DNA of 64,000 nucleotides from Cryobacterium ruanii (GTDB lineage Bacteria > Actinomycetota > Actinomycetes > Actinomycetales > Microbacteriaceae): NCBI RefSeq assembly GCF_004404055.1, contig NZ_SOHK01000005.1, forward strand, positions 186,001 to 250,000, given 5' to 3'. This document shows positions 52,869 through 60,655 of the stretch, piece by piece. The position numbers and the translations under genes are program-made. Under the pieces are notes generated by a model, which was given only the letters and a program-made list of their open reading frames with translations, did no database searches and was not told the DNA's origin. The stretch's first letter is position 1; the number at the start of each line of letters is the position of its first letter.

Positions 52869-53678
52869 GTGCACAATAACTTCGTGGAAGCCAAGTCCCC
52901 GGCCGAAGACGAACTGGACGCGTTGCGTCGGCGGGCCTACAGCCGCGACGCCGACATCGGTGCGGATCCGCGCGCGCGGGCCCGGCTCGCGGACTTGGAG
53001 CGCCAACATGCGATCCGCGAATACGACGCATCCGCGGTTCCTCGCACCGCACCCCCGATCGGACCCGCGACCGAGGTCGTCAACCCGCCGATCGTCGACA
53101 CGGCCCAGGGCGCGTCCGCGGCCTCCGACGCCGGAGGGTGGGCGGAAAAGCGGATAGCGCAGACACCTGCAGAGCCCGCACCGAGCGTGAGTGCTCTTGG
53201 GCGAATGAGACGGGCGCTGCCGTGGGCGCTCGCGGCGGCTGCCGGGGTGGTAGCGACCGCCTTCGGCGCAATGTACGTCAATGCGGTGACCGAACCGCTA
53301 GTGGAGGCCCGGCTCGTCGCGCTCGATGAACCCCTCCCCGGCAACGTCCCACCCGCTTTGGGGGAGGAAGATCTCGTATTCTTGGGCACCCCGGACCCGG
53401 TCTTCGTCTCGCACGGCCGCTACGGTCCCCTGGACGTGTGGAGCACGACCGCGCCTCACAACTGGCAGTGCCTGGCGGTCATGTTCAATTCGAGCGTGTG
53501 GGGCTTCAACTGCACAGTGTCTGACTTGGACACTGTTGCAGACGTGACGGTCGACGAAAGCTTGTTGCCCTCGAATGGCCCGGGTGGCCCCATTCCGGAT
53601 TGGTCGAGCGTCCGATTCGTCCTGCACGATGACGTCGTCGACGTGTATACCGGGCGCAACGCGAACCCGGACGCCTGA
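52869..53678 (+). CDS. Hypothetical single-pass membrane protein
   Basis: A 269-residue protein: a charged N-terminal cytoplasmic part (EDELDALRRRAYSRDADIGAD), a Pro/Ala-rich linker, one membrane helix at about 117-139 (ALPWALAAAAGVVATAFGAM), and an extracellular domain with two cysteines (NWQCLAVMF, GFNCTVSDL) probably in a disulfide. Similar proteins occur in Microbacteriaceae, often in several copies; function unknown. The start may be GTG 52869 or GTG 52884. It is the only convincing gene between the two tRNA repeats. Confidence 0.68.
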   Translation: MHNNFVEAKSPAEDELDALRRRAYSRDADIGADPRARARLADLERQHAIREYDASAVPRTAPPIGPATEVVNPPIVDTAQGASAASDAGGWAEKRIAQTPAEPAPSVSALGRMRRALPWALAAAAGVVATAFGAMYVNAVTEPLVEARLVALDEPLPGNVPPALGEEDLVFLGTPDPVFVSHGRYGPLDVWSTTAPHNWQCLAVMFNSSVWGFNCTVSDLDTVADVTVDESLLPSNGPGGPIPDWSSVRFVLHDDVVDVYTGRNANPDA

Positions 53679-54427
53679 CCCGGCCAGATAACTGGGGCCG
53701 TGGGCGCGACACAGGCGTCGCCCCTCCCGGGCGAATCAAGCCGAGCTGAGGCGACGCGCACCGTTGCAACGGGCGGGCAAGCTTCTGATCAAACCATCAG
53801 AGTGGACCGGGTCGGCGTTGGCATCCCCTTGAACCGACAGATCCGGGGAGGCATCCCGCCGAAGCGAGAGTTAAGCGATTCACGAGTCACGATCAAGAAG
53901 GAGCACCGGCCGTCTCTGCCAGCCAACCCCCGGTCAGCCAATCAAAGAAATACAGCCATTCAGATCTTGCACCGCACTCCTCACTCGATCTCTATGCCAG
54001 TGAACAGCGGGCCGACACCCTTCGGGTGAGATCGAGCTCTGTTCCACATAGGCTATGTTCCACGTCCTGTAGAACGCCCAATTTCCTGGACTGGACCCAT
54101 TGTTCGAGTCGCTTTCTGGACCTGAGCCATGATGCGCCGGGGGTTTTCCTTGTCCGCTGGCAGCTCGACATCGAGTCTTCGTTGGACCACTTGGGCCTGT
54201 GACTGTCGCCGGGGCAGCGAATCGAACTAATTGGTCGGATCGTGCCTCAACCTGATTCCTGATCACTCGGCAAAACTCGGCGCGATAGCGTCCCCAACGA
54301 GGTCGAGCTGGCTCGAGGGATCACAAAGAGTGAGGTAAACTAAAGGCCCCAACACAGGTAGCTGGGTCGAAAGACTACGATCTGACTAGGGTTTTTTGAA
54401 GAATGACCGTTACTAAGTGGTCAGCGT
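53679..54427. other. 750-base stretch with no supported gene
   Basis: No frame shows convincing coding bias. A 57-residue open stretch on the minus strand (54226 to the TAG at 54053-54055) reads plausibly like protein (RRLDVELPADKENPRRIMAQ) but has no start, so it may be a gene remnant. The DNA is less GC-rich than the backbone. No tRNA, transposase or integrase was found. Confidence 0.5.
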
Positions 54428-54501
54428 CGCGGGGTGGAGCAGTTCGGTAGCTCGCTGGGCTCATAACCCAGAGGTCGTAGGTTCAAATCCTGCTCCCGCA
54501 A
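54428..54501 (+). tRNA. Initiator tRNA-fMet (CAT), copy 2
   Basis: Identical to copy 1 except for one base in the 3' acceptor strand (T for C, giving a G-T wobble with base 7). The initiator marks (C1/A72 mismatch, three G-C pairs in the anticodon stem, A11-T24) are kept. CCA is not encoded. The promoter region of copy 1 is not duplicated and I see no clear -35/-10 here, so expression of this copy is uncertain. Confidence 0.95.
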
Positions 54502-54506
54502 CAAAA

Positions 54507-54538
54507 GCCCCCGGAACCCTTGGTCCCGGGGGATTTTT
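54507..54538 (+). terminator. Intrinsic terminator of tRNA-fMet copy 2
   Basis: Same hairpin as copy 1 (CCCCCGGAACC against GGTCCCGGGGG around CTT) but with one A-C mismatch in the stem, then five T residues (54534-54538). Still likely functional. Confidence 0.85.
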
Positions 54539-54605
54539 CGTGCCCGAATTCAGTCAGGCAACGAGGAGCCGATCAGGAATTTGTCTCGCTCACCTCGCCG
54601 GCGCC

Positions 54606-56036
54606 CTAGGGAATGACCGGTGCTACGAACTCGAAGGTTCGACCAAGCAGCCAGACCAGGAGTAACACCACCGGCAAGTGAAAAATGAACTGCAGGAACG
54701 TGAATCCCACGAGGTCGCGTGCCTTGAGTCCGAGCACGGCCAGAAGGGGCAGCATGAAAAACGGGTTGATCAGGTTTGGAAGCGCCTCGGCCACGTTGTA
54801 GACCTGAACCGTCCAGCCCAGATTCATCTGAACATCTGTCGCCGATTGCATCACGTACGGGGCTTCTACCAGCCATTTGCCGCCACCCGAGGGAATGAAA
54901 AGGCCAAGGATGACCGTGTAGAGGGCAATGATGACCGTGAAGCCGCCGCCACCGCCCACACTGGTGAAAAATTCGGCCAGGTGCCCAGAGACGGTCATGC
55001 CACCGTTGCCGACCGCTCGGGTCAGAATGGCAGCCATCGCAGCATAGAGCGGGAACTGCACCAAGATGCCCGCCGTGGCTGGTACAGCCTTGGACACGGC
55101 TTGCAGAAACTTGCGCGGGGTCCCGTGGAGAAGCAGTCCAAGCATCAGGAAAACGAGGAGGTAGCCGTTCAGGCTGCTGACCACGGACAGGATCGGACTC
55201 GTCAGAAACTGGGAAATCAGCCAGCCCAGGGTCATCAGCGCGGCCACGATAGGCAGGATGCGGCTGTACTCGAGCCATTCGCCGGGACGTGTGCGCGCTG
55301 CCGCCGGCTCCGGCTCGTCGTTGAGGTCAACGCCAAGATCCTGGGCGGTTCGGATGGCATCGCCGCGCGGGGCCGAATAGTGTGCGATCAAGACTGTCAG
55401 GGCAATGATTATTGCGCACATGGTGAGCGACTGCCATGTGAAAATCGTCGTGCCGAAGTCGAGAACACCGGTGACCTGCAGGAGCGCCGGCGGCAGGGAT
55501 GTTGCTGTTGCCTGCAACTGTGCAGCGGATGACGACATGCCCAGCGCCCACACTGCTCCGAGTCCCATGAACGCCGCGGCGCCGAGCGCCCGGTAGTCCA
55601 CACGCAGATCGATTCGGCGGGCGATGGCTCGTGCCAACAGGCCGCCGAAGACCAGGCTCAGGCCCCAATTGACAAAGGAGACGGACATGGACAGGAACGC
55701 CACAAAGCTCACCGCCGTTGCAGCAGACTGGGGTACCGCCGCGAGCGTGTCGATCAGCCGAGCGACAGGGCGTGAGGTGGCCACGACGTATCCGGTCAGG
55801 ACGACCATCGCCATTTGCAGGGTGAACGCCGTCAAATCCCAAAAGCCATTGCCGAAGGCATCCACGATCGTTTGGGGGCTCGAACCGTTGGCGAGGGCGG
55901 CGAGGGCCACGAGGAGAACGCCAACCAGTGCGAAGATGTAGGCGTCCGGAAACCACTTCTCCGTCCAGCCGGCGAGAGACTGGGCAACACGCGCCAGCCC
56001 CTTCTCGGTGCGAATTTCTGGGGCGGTAGCCGTCAC
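54606..56036 (-). CDS. Short-chain fatty acid transporter, AtoE family
   Basis: Polytopic membrane transporter of about 12 helices, 476 residues. Family patterns include WTEKWFPDAYIFALVG, SMSVSFVNWGLSLVFGGLLA, IPSGGGKWLVEAPYV and LPLLAVLGLKARDLVGFT. AtoE members carry short-chain fatty acids such as butyrate or acetoacetate; substrate here is inferred. GTG 56036 is preferred over the TTG at 56075 because AGAGAG lies ahead of it. It is divergent from the inositol operon across 288 bases and its stop abuts the tRNA repeat. Confidence 0.85.
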   Translation of the reverse strand: MTATAPEIRTEKGLARVAQSLAGWTEKWFPDAYIFALVGVLLVALAALANGSSPQTIVDAFGNGFWDLTAFTLQMAMVVLTGYVVATSRPVARLIDTLAAVPQSAATAVSFVAFLSMSVSFVNWGLSLVFGGLLARAIARRIDLRVDYRALGAAAFMGLGAVWALGMSSSAAQLQATATSLPPALLQVTGVLDFGTTIFTWQSLTMCAIIIALTVLIAHYSAPRGDAIRTAQDLGVDLNDEPEPAAARTRPGEWLEYSRILPIVAALMTLGWLISQFLTSPILSVVSSLNGYLLVFLMLGLLLHGTPRKFLQAVSKAVPATAGILVQFPLYAAMAAILTRAVGNGGMTVSGHLAEFFTSVGGGGGFTVIIALYTVILGLFIPSGGGKWLVEAPYVMQSATDVQMNLGWTVQVYNVAEALPNLINPFFMLPLLAVLGLKARDLVGFTFLQFIFHLPVVLLLVWLLGRTFEFVAPVIP

Positions 56037-56212
56037 GGTGGATCTCTCTTCTTTGAGTCGAGTGTTTACGCGCAATGGCGCAATTGAATGATGGCCTTAC
56101 CACAACGGGGGTGGACAGCCATTTGCAGGCTAGGCGCGGCGCGATGGGCATGTCAATGTGGTCAAATTCCCTGGCACAGCAGGAAGCCAGGAGAGGTGAT
56201 GACCTGCGCGGA

Positions 56213-56248
56213 TTGACTCAAAAACTTATTGTCAATATGTCATGACAT
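56213..56248 (+). promoter_or_regulatory. Candidate iol promoter with IolR-type palindrome
   Basis: TTGACT (56213-56218) and TATGTC (56236-56241) are 17 bases apart. The palindrome ATGTCATGACAT (56237-56248) overlaps the -10. Its core TGTCATGACA fits the IolR motif KGWCHTRACA that I recall from Corynebacterium glutamicum. It lies about 80 bases before iolC. A repressor here would block iol transcription; no regulator gene is in the window. Confidence 0.5.
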
Positions 56249-56324
56249 TAAGCGCAAAGGGCGCTACTGTGGAGGAACGGCGACAAGCCGACCACTCCTA
56301 GTACAGAAAGTTGTACATCGACGT

Positions 56325-57287
56325 ATGACGACTTCACCGCGAACCCCCCACGATGTGCTGACCATAGGCCGCGTCGGCGTTGATATTTATCCGTTGCAGG
56401 ATGGTGTCGGCCTCGAAGACGTGTCAACGTTCGGTAAGTATCTCGGTGGCAGCGCGACCAACGTTGCCGTCGCCGCCGCACGCCACGGATTGAACTCGGC
56501 GGTCATCACCCGCACCGGCAACGACCCCTTCGGCAACTACGTGCATCAGGAGCTCGTGCGCTTGGGCGTCAGCGACGAATTCGTCTCAGGGGTTGCCAAC
56601 CTCAACACCCCCGTCGTGTTCTGCGAGATCTTTCCGCCCGACGACTTTCCCCTGTACTTCTATCGAGCGCCCAAAGCGCCCGACCTGGTCATCCATGCCG
56701 ACGAGCTCGACCTGACCGCCATCGCGAACGCCCGCATCTACTGGGCGACCGTGACCGGACTGAGTGAAGAGCCCAGCAGATCCGCCCACTTCGCGGCCTG
56801 GCAAGCACGCGGTCGCCGTCCGTTGACCATTCTCGACCTCGACTACCGCCCCATGTTTTGGGTGTCGCCCGAGGAGGCGAGTGCCCAGGTGGCACTCGCC
56901 CTTGGCCAGGTCACGGTTGCCGTCGGCAACAGAGAGGAATGCGACATCGCCGTCGGCGAGACCGAACCATCACGAGCCGCCGACGCCCTGCTGGAACGAG
57001 GCATCGAACTGGCCATCGTCAAGCAGGGTCCGAAGGGCGTGCTGGCGAAGACCCGTACCGAAACCGTCGAGGTGCCCCCATACTTCGTCGACGTCGTGAA
57101 CGGGCTCGGCGCCGGTGACAGCTTCGGCGGTGCCCTCTGCTACGGATTATTGCAGGATTGGCCGCTGCGTCGCATCCTGCAGTTTGCGAACGTGGCCGGC
57201 GCCCTTGTGGCCAGCCGGCGCGAATGCTCGACGGCGATGCCCACCACCAGCGAGGTCGAGCACATTCTGACCGGAATAAGCGCATGA
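56325..57287 (+). CDS. iolC: 5-dehydro-2-deoxygluconokinase IolC
   Basis: PfkB-family kinase phosphorylating 5-dehydro-2-deoxy-D-gluconate in myo-inositol breakdown. TIGRVGVDIYPLQDG at the N-terminus, GGSATNVAVAAARHG and the catalytic VNGLGAGDSFGGAL (anion-hole GAGD) are present. 320 residues. The ATG at 56325 is selected because it precedes the conserved domain by a few residues. First gene of the iol operon; its stop overlaps the next ATG by 4 bases. Confidence 0.93.
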   Translation: MTTSPRTPHDVLTIGRVGVDIYPLQDGVGLEDVSTFGKYLGGSATNVAVAAARHGLNSAVITRTGNDPFGNYVHQELVRLGVSDEFVSGVANLNTPVVFCEIFPPDDFPLYFYRAPKAPDLVIHADELDLTAIANARIYWATVTGLSEEPSRSAHFAAWQARGRRPLTILDLDYRPMFWVSPEEASAQVALALGQVTVAVGNREECDIAVGETEPSRAADALLERGIELAIVKQGPKGVLAKTRTETVEVPPYFVDVVNGLGAGDSFGGALCYGLLQDWPLRRILQFANVAGALVASRRECSTAMPTTSEVEHILTGISA

Positions 57288-58165
57288 CCAGGCTTGACTT
57301 CGATGCGCTGCGTGATGCCCGCGCGACCCACCCGGAACGCATCGGTGAAATACTTGCCGGACGCACCCGCCGAGAGCTGATCCGCGGTGACGGCCGACTC
57401 TTCATCGTCGCGGCCGACCACCGCGCCCGCGGGGCACTCGGTGTTCGCAACGACGCCACCGCCATGGCCAACCGCTATGACCTGCTCGAAGGCCTCGCGA
57501 CCGCGCTCACCCGCCCGGGCGTGGACGGCGTCCTGGGTACCCCCGACATCATCGACGACCTGGCGCTGCTCGGACTGCTCGACGATAAAATCGTGGTCGG
57601 GTCCATGAACCGCGGCGGACTGTGGGGATCCTCGTTTGAGATGGACGATCGCTACACGGCCTTCGACGTCGACCGGATCAAACGTGACCGACTGGACTTC
57701 GCTAAAAACCTCTTGCGGATCAACCTCGAAGATGCTGGATCGCTAGCCACCCTCGAGGCGACCGCGCTGGCCGTGAGCGAGGCCGCTGCGGCCGGACTCC
57801 CGATCATGCTGGAACCGTTCATGAGTATCTGGGCCGACGGGCGGGTCAAGAATGATCTGAGCACGGATGCCGTGATCCTGTCGATTGCCATCGCCGAAGG
57901 CCTCGGTAACTCCAGCGCCTACTCCTGGCTGAAACTGCCGGTCGTAGCCGACATGGAGCGCGTTATGGCCGCCACCACCCTGCCCACCCTCCTCCTCGGC
58001 GGTGACCCGGTCGGCGATCAAACCAAAACGTTTGAATCCTGGGGCAACGCCCTCGAACTGCCCGGAGTGCGCGGGCTCGTTGTGGGGCGCAGCCTGCTCT
58101 ACCCGAGCGACGGCAATGTTGAGGCGGCCATCGACCGGGCCGCCGCACTCGTGCACGGCGCCTGA
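57284..58165 (+). CDS. Class I aldolase-like (beta/alpha)8 protein, Cgl0159 family
   Basis: A 293-residue TIM-barrel protein of the DeoC/LacD/FbaB aldolase group. FIVAADHRARGALGV opens the barrel, DGVLGTPDIIDDL follows, and AYSWLKLPVV carries a candidate Schiff-base lysine. Placed between iolC and iolA, it is likely the enzyme that splits 2-deoxy-5-keto-gluconate 6-phosphate to DHAP and malonic semialdehyde (the IolJ step); this is inferred from context. ATG 57284 overlaps the iolC stop. Confidence 0.82.
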   Translation: MTRLDFDALRDARATHPERIGEILAGRTRRELIRGDGRLFIVAADHRARGALGVRNDATAMANRYDLLEGLATALTRPGVDGVLGTPDIIDDLALLGLLDDKIVVGSMNRGGLWGSSFEMDDRYTAFDVDRIKRDRLDFAKNLLRINLEDAGSLATLEATALAVSEAAAAGLPIMLEPFMSIWADGRVKNDLSTDAVILSIAIAEGLGNSSAYSWLKLPVVADMERVMAATTLPTLLLGGDPVGDQTKTFESWGNALELPGVRGLVVGRSLLYPSDGNVEAAIDRAAALVHGA

Positions 58166-58200
58166 AACTCTCATCCACTCTGCTCAGAAAGAAGACCACT

Positions 58201-59712
58201 ATGCCCGCATCAGTAACTGAATCAACCCTCGTCGCGCACTGGATCGACGGAAAGGAACAGGCGGGAAACTCCGGTCGCACCGCGCCGGTCTACGACCCCG
58301 CACTCGGCACGGTCAGCAAAAACGTGTCGCTCGCCGACCAGGGCGAGATCGCTGCCGCCATTGCGAGCGCCAAGGCCGCCTTCCCCGCCTGGCGCGACCT
58401 GTCAATCGCCAAGCGCCAACAGATCCTGTTCAGTTTTCGCGAACTGCTGAACGCCCGCAAGGGGGAAATGGCCGAGATCATCACAAGCGAGCACGGCAAG
58501 GTGCTCTCCGACGCTCTTGGTGAGATCTCCCGCGGCCAGGAAGTCGTGGAATTCGCCTGCGGCATCCCACACCTGCTCAAGGGTGACTACTCCGAAAACG
58601 TCTCTACCGGCGTCGACGTGTACTCCACCCGCCAGGCCCTCGGGGTCGTCGCCGTGATCAGCCCGTTCAACTTTCCGGCCATGGTTCCGATGTGGTTCTT
58701 CCCGCTCGCCCTCGCGGCCGGCAACACCGTCATCCTGAAGCCCAGCGAGAAAGACCCGAGTGCTGCGCTCTGGATGGCCAGGCTGCTCCAGGAAGCCGGC
58801 CTCCCCGACGGCGTGTTCACGGTACTGCAGGGCGACAAGGAATCCGTCGATGGTCTGCTCGAGCACCCCGATGTGAAAGCCATCTCCTTCGTGGGATCAA
58901 CCCCGATCGCCCAGTACGTCTACGAGACCGGGACCCGCCACGGCAAGCGCATTCAGGCCCTCGGCGGAGCCAAGAACCACATGCTCGTGCTGCCCGACGC
59001 CGACCTCGACCTCGTCGCCGACTCCGCCATCAACGCCGGCTTCGGAAGCGCGGGCGAGCGCTGCATGGCCATCAGCGTCATCGTCGCGGTCGAACCCGTC
59101 GCAGACGTGCTGATCGAGAAGATCGTCACCCGCATGAACACCCTCACTGTGGGCGACGGCCGTCGGTCCTGCGACATGGGCCCGCTGGTCACCGAGGTGC
59201 ACCGCGACAAGGTTGCGAGCTACATCGAGATCGCCGCACAAGACGGAGCTTCCATCGTCGTCGACGGTCGCGGTGTCGAGGTCGACGGCGACCCGAACGG
59301 ATTCTGGCTCGGACCCACCCTCATCGACGCCCTGCCGGTGACCTCGAAGGCATACACCGAGGAGATCTTCGGACCGGTACTGTCGGTTGTACGGGTGGCG
59401 AGCTACGAAGCGGGAGTCGACCTGATCAATTCCGGCGTCTTCGGCAACGGGACCGCCATCTTCACCAATGACGGCGGCGCGGCCCGACGTTTTCAGAATG
59501 AGATCGAGGTGGGAATGATCGGCATCAACGTTCCGATTCCGGTGCCCGTGTCGTACTTCTCCTTCGGCGGCTGGAAGAACTCGCTGTTCGGTGACACCAA
59601 AGCGCACGGAGTCGAAGGGGTGCACTTCTTCACCCGCGGCAAGGCCATCACCAGCCGCTGGCTCGACCCGAGCCACGGCGGCATCAACCTCGGCTTCCCG
59701 CAGAACGCCTGA
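58201..59712 (+). CDS. iolA: CoA-acylating (methyl)malonate-semialdehyde dehydrogenase IolA/MmsA
   Basis: Oxidises malonic semialdehyde to acetyl-CoA and CO2 with NAD and CoA. ALDH fold motifs: VISPFNFPAMVPMWFFPLA, LKPSEKDPS, FVGSTPIAQYVYE and the nucleophile Cys288 in GSAGERCMAI. VPIPVPVSYFSFGGWKNS near the C-terminus is typical of the MmsA/IolA class. 503 residues. It starts 35 bases after the aldolase gene and ends 2 bases before iolB. Confidence 0.93.
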   Translation: MPASVTESTLVAHWIDGKEQAGNSGRTAPVYDPALGTVSKNVSLADQGEIAAAIASAKAAFPAWRDLSIAKRQQILFSFRELLNARKGEMAEIITSEHGKVLSDALGEISRGQEVVEFACGIPHLLKGDYSENVSTGVDVYSTRQALGVVAVISPFNFPAMVPMWFFPLALAAGNTVILKPSEKDPSAALWMARLLQEAGLPDGVFTVLQGDKESVDGLLEHPDVKAISFVGSTPIAQYVYETGTRHGKRIQALGGAKNHMLVLPDADLDLVADSAINAGFGSAGERCMAISVIVAVEPVADVLIEKIVTRMNTLTVGDGRRSCDMGPLVTEVHRDKVASYIEIAAQDGASIVVDGRGVEVDGDPNGFWLGPTLIDALPVTSKAYTEEIFGPVLSVVRVASYEAGVDLINSGVFGNGTAIFTNDGGAARRFQNEIEVGMIGINVPIPVPVSYFSFGGWKNSLFGDTKAHGVEGVHFFTRGKAITSRWLDPSHGGINLGFPQNA

Positions 59713-59714
59713 TC

Positions 59715-60620
59715 ATGACAACGTCAACCGCTGACTGGTTTTATGCCCGCGGCACGCTTGAGCGTGACGGCTGGGAAACCGTCGTCGACCAGACCATCAG
59801 CGGATGGCGTTACACCGGAATCCGCGTCGCCGCCCTGGGCGATGGGGACTCCGTGTCGCTCGCAGCGGAAGCGATCGAACGCATCGTGGTTCCCCTGGCC
59901 GGGGCGTTCACGGTGCGTTACACGCTCCCGGGGGAGACCGAGGCGCGCGTGCAGGCGCTCGCGGGGCGCGCATCCGTTTTTCACGGACCCACCGACACGC
60001 TCTACCTGCCCACCGGTACCGCGCTGTCGATCGACGGCGCCGGCCGGGTGGCGGTCGCCGAAGCGCCGACCGATCAGGCGCTTCCCGTGGCCTATATTCC
60101 CAAAGCGGATGTCCCGATCGAGTTGCGCGGAGCGGGTCGCTCCAGCCGGCAGGTGCACAACTTCGGCACTCCGGCCAGCCTCGCAGCTGACCGGTTGATC
60201 GTGTGTGAGGTGATCACCCCGGCCGAGAACTGGTCGAGTTACCCGCCGCACAAGCACGACGAATTTACGCCCGGTGTTGAGTCGAAGCTTGAGGAGATCT
60301 ACTACTTCGAGAGCAACGTCACCCGCGGCCAGACCGCGCCGGACACGGCGGACCCGTTCGGCCTCATGCGCACGTACTCCTCCGAGGCCGGAGACATCGA
60401 CATCATGGCTGAGGTGCACACCGGCGACGTCGCCCTCGTGCCCTTCGGCTGGCACGGCCCCTGCGTCGCAGCGCCTGGCTACGACCTCTACTACCTCAAT
60501 GTCATGGCCGGGCCGGATCCCGACCGCTCGTGGCGCATCAGCGATGATCCGGCTCACGGCTGGATTCGGGACACCTGGGTGGGCCAGGAATTCGATTCCC
60601 GGCTTCCTTACACGTCATAG
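59715..60620 (+). CDS. iolB: 5-deoxy-glucuronate isomerase IolB
   Basis: Isomerises 5-deoxy-glucuronate to 5-dehydro-2-deoxy-gluconate. Bicupin fold; metal-binding motif SSYPPHKHDE and, later, GWHGPCVAAPGYDLYYLNVMAG are diagnostic, with KLEEIYYFE between. 301 residues. The ATG is 2 bases after the iolA stop, so translation is coupled. Confidence 0.94.
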   Translation: MTTSTADWFYARGTLERDGWETVVDQTISGWRYTGIRVAALGDGDSVSLAAEAIERIVVPLAGAFTVRYTLPGETEARVQALAGRASVFHGPTDTLYLPTGTALSIDGAGRVAVAEAPTDQALPVAYIPKADVPIELRGAGRSSRQVHNFGTPASLAADRLIVCEVITPAENWSSYPPHKHDEFTPGVESKLEEIYYFESNVTRGQTAPDTADPFGLMRTYSSEAGDIDIMAEVHTGDVALVPFGWHGPCVAAPGYDLYYLNVMAGPDPDRSWRISDDPAHGWIRDTWVGQEFDSRLPYTS

Positions 60621-60655
60621 TCTTCACCGGCAGCACCCCGAAAGGACACAACGCA

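Larger units (their letters stand above)
54428..54597 (+). repeat. 170-bp direct repeat, copy 2 (tRNA-fMet + terminator + flank)
   Basis: Partner of 52043-52212. It ends 8 bases before the stop codon of the AtoE-family gene, so the right-hand gene abuts the repeat almost exactly. Confidence 0.93.

Noticed and set aside
53700..54029. 109-codon plus-strand frame in the spacer between the tRNAs
   Set aside because: Mixed base use, low-complexity translation and no ribosome site; most likely chance.
52043..54597. Integrated phage or integrative element between the tRNA repeats
   Set aside because: No integrase, excisionase, replication or transfer gene is present; only the repeat structure remains, so an element cannot be called.
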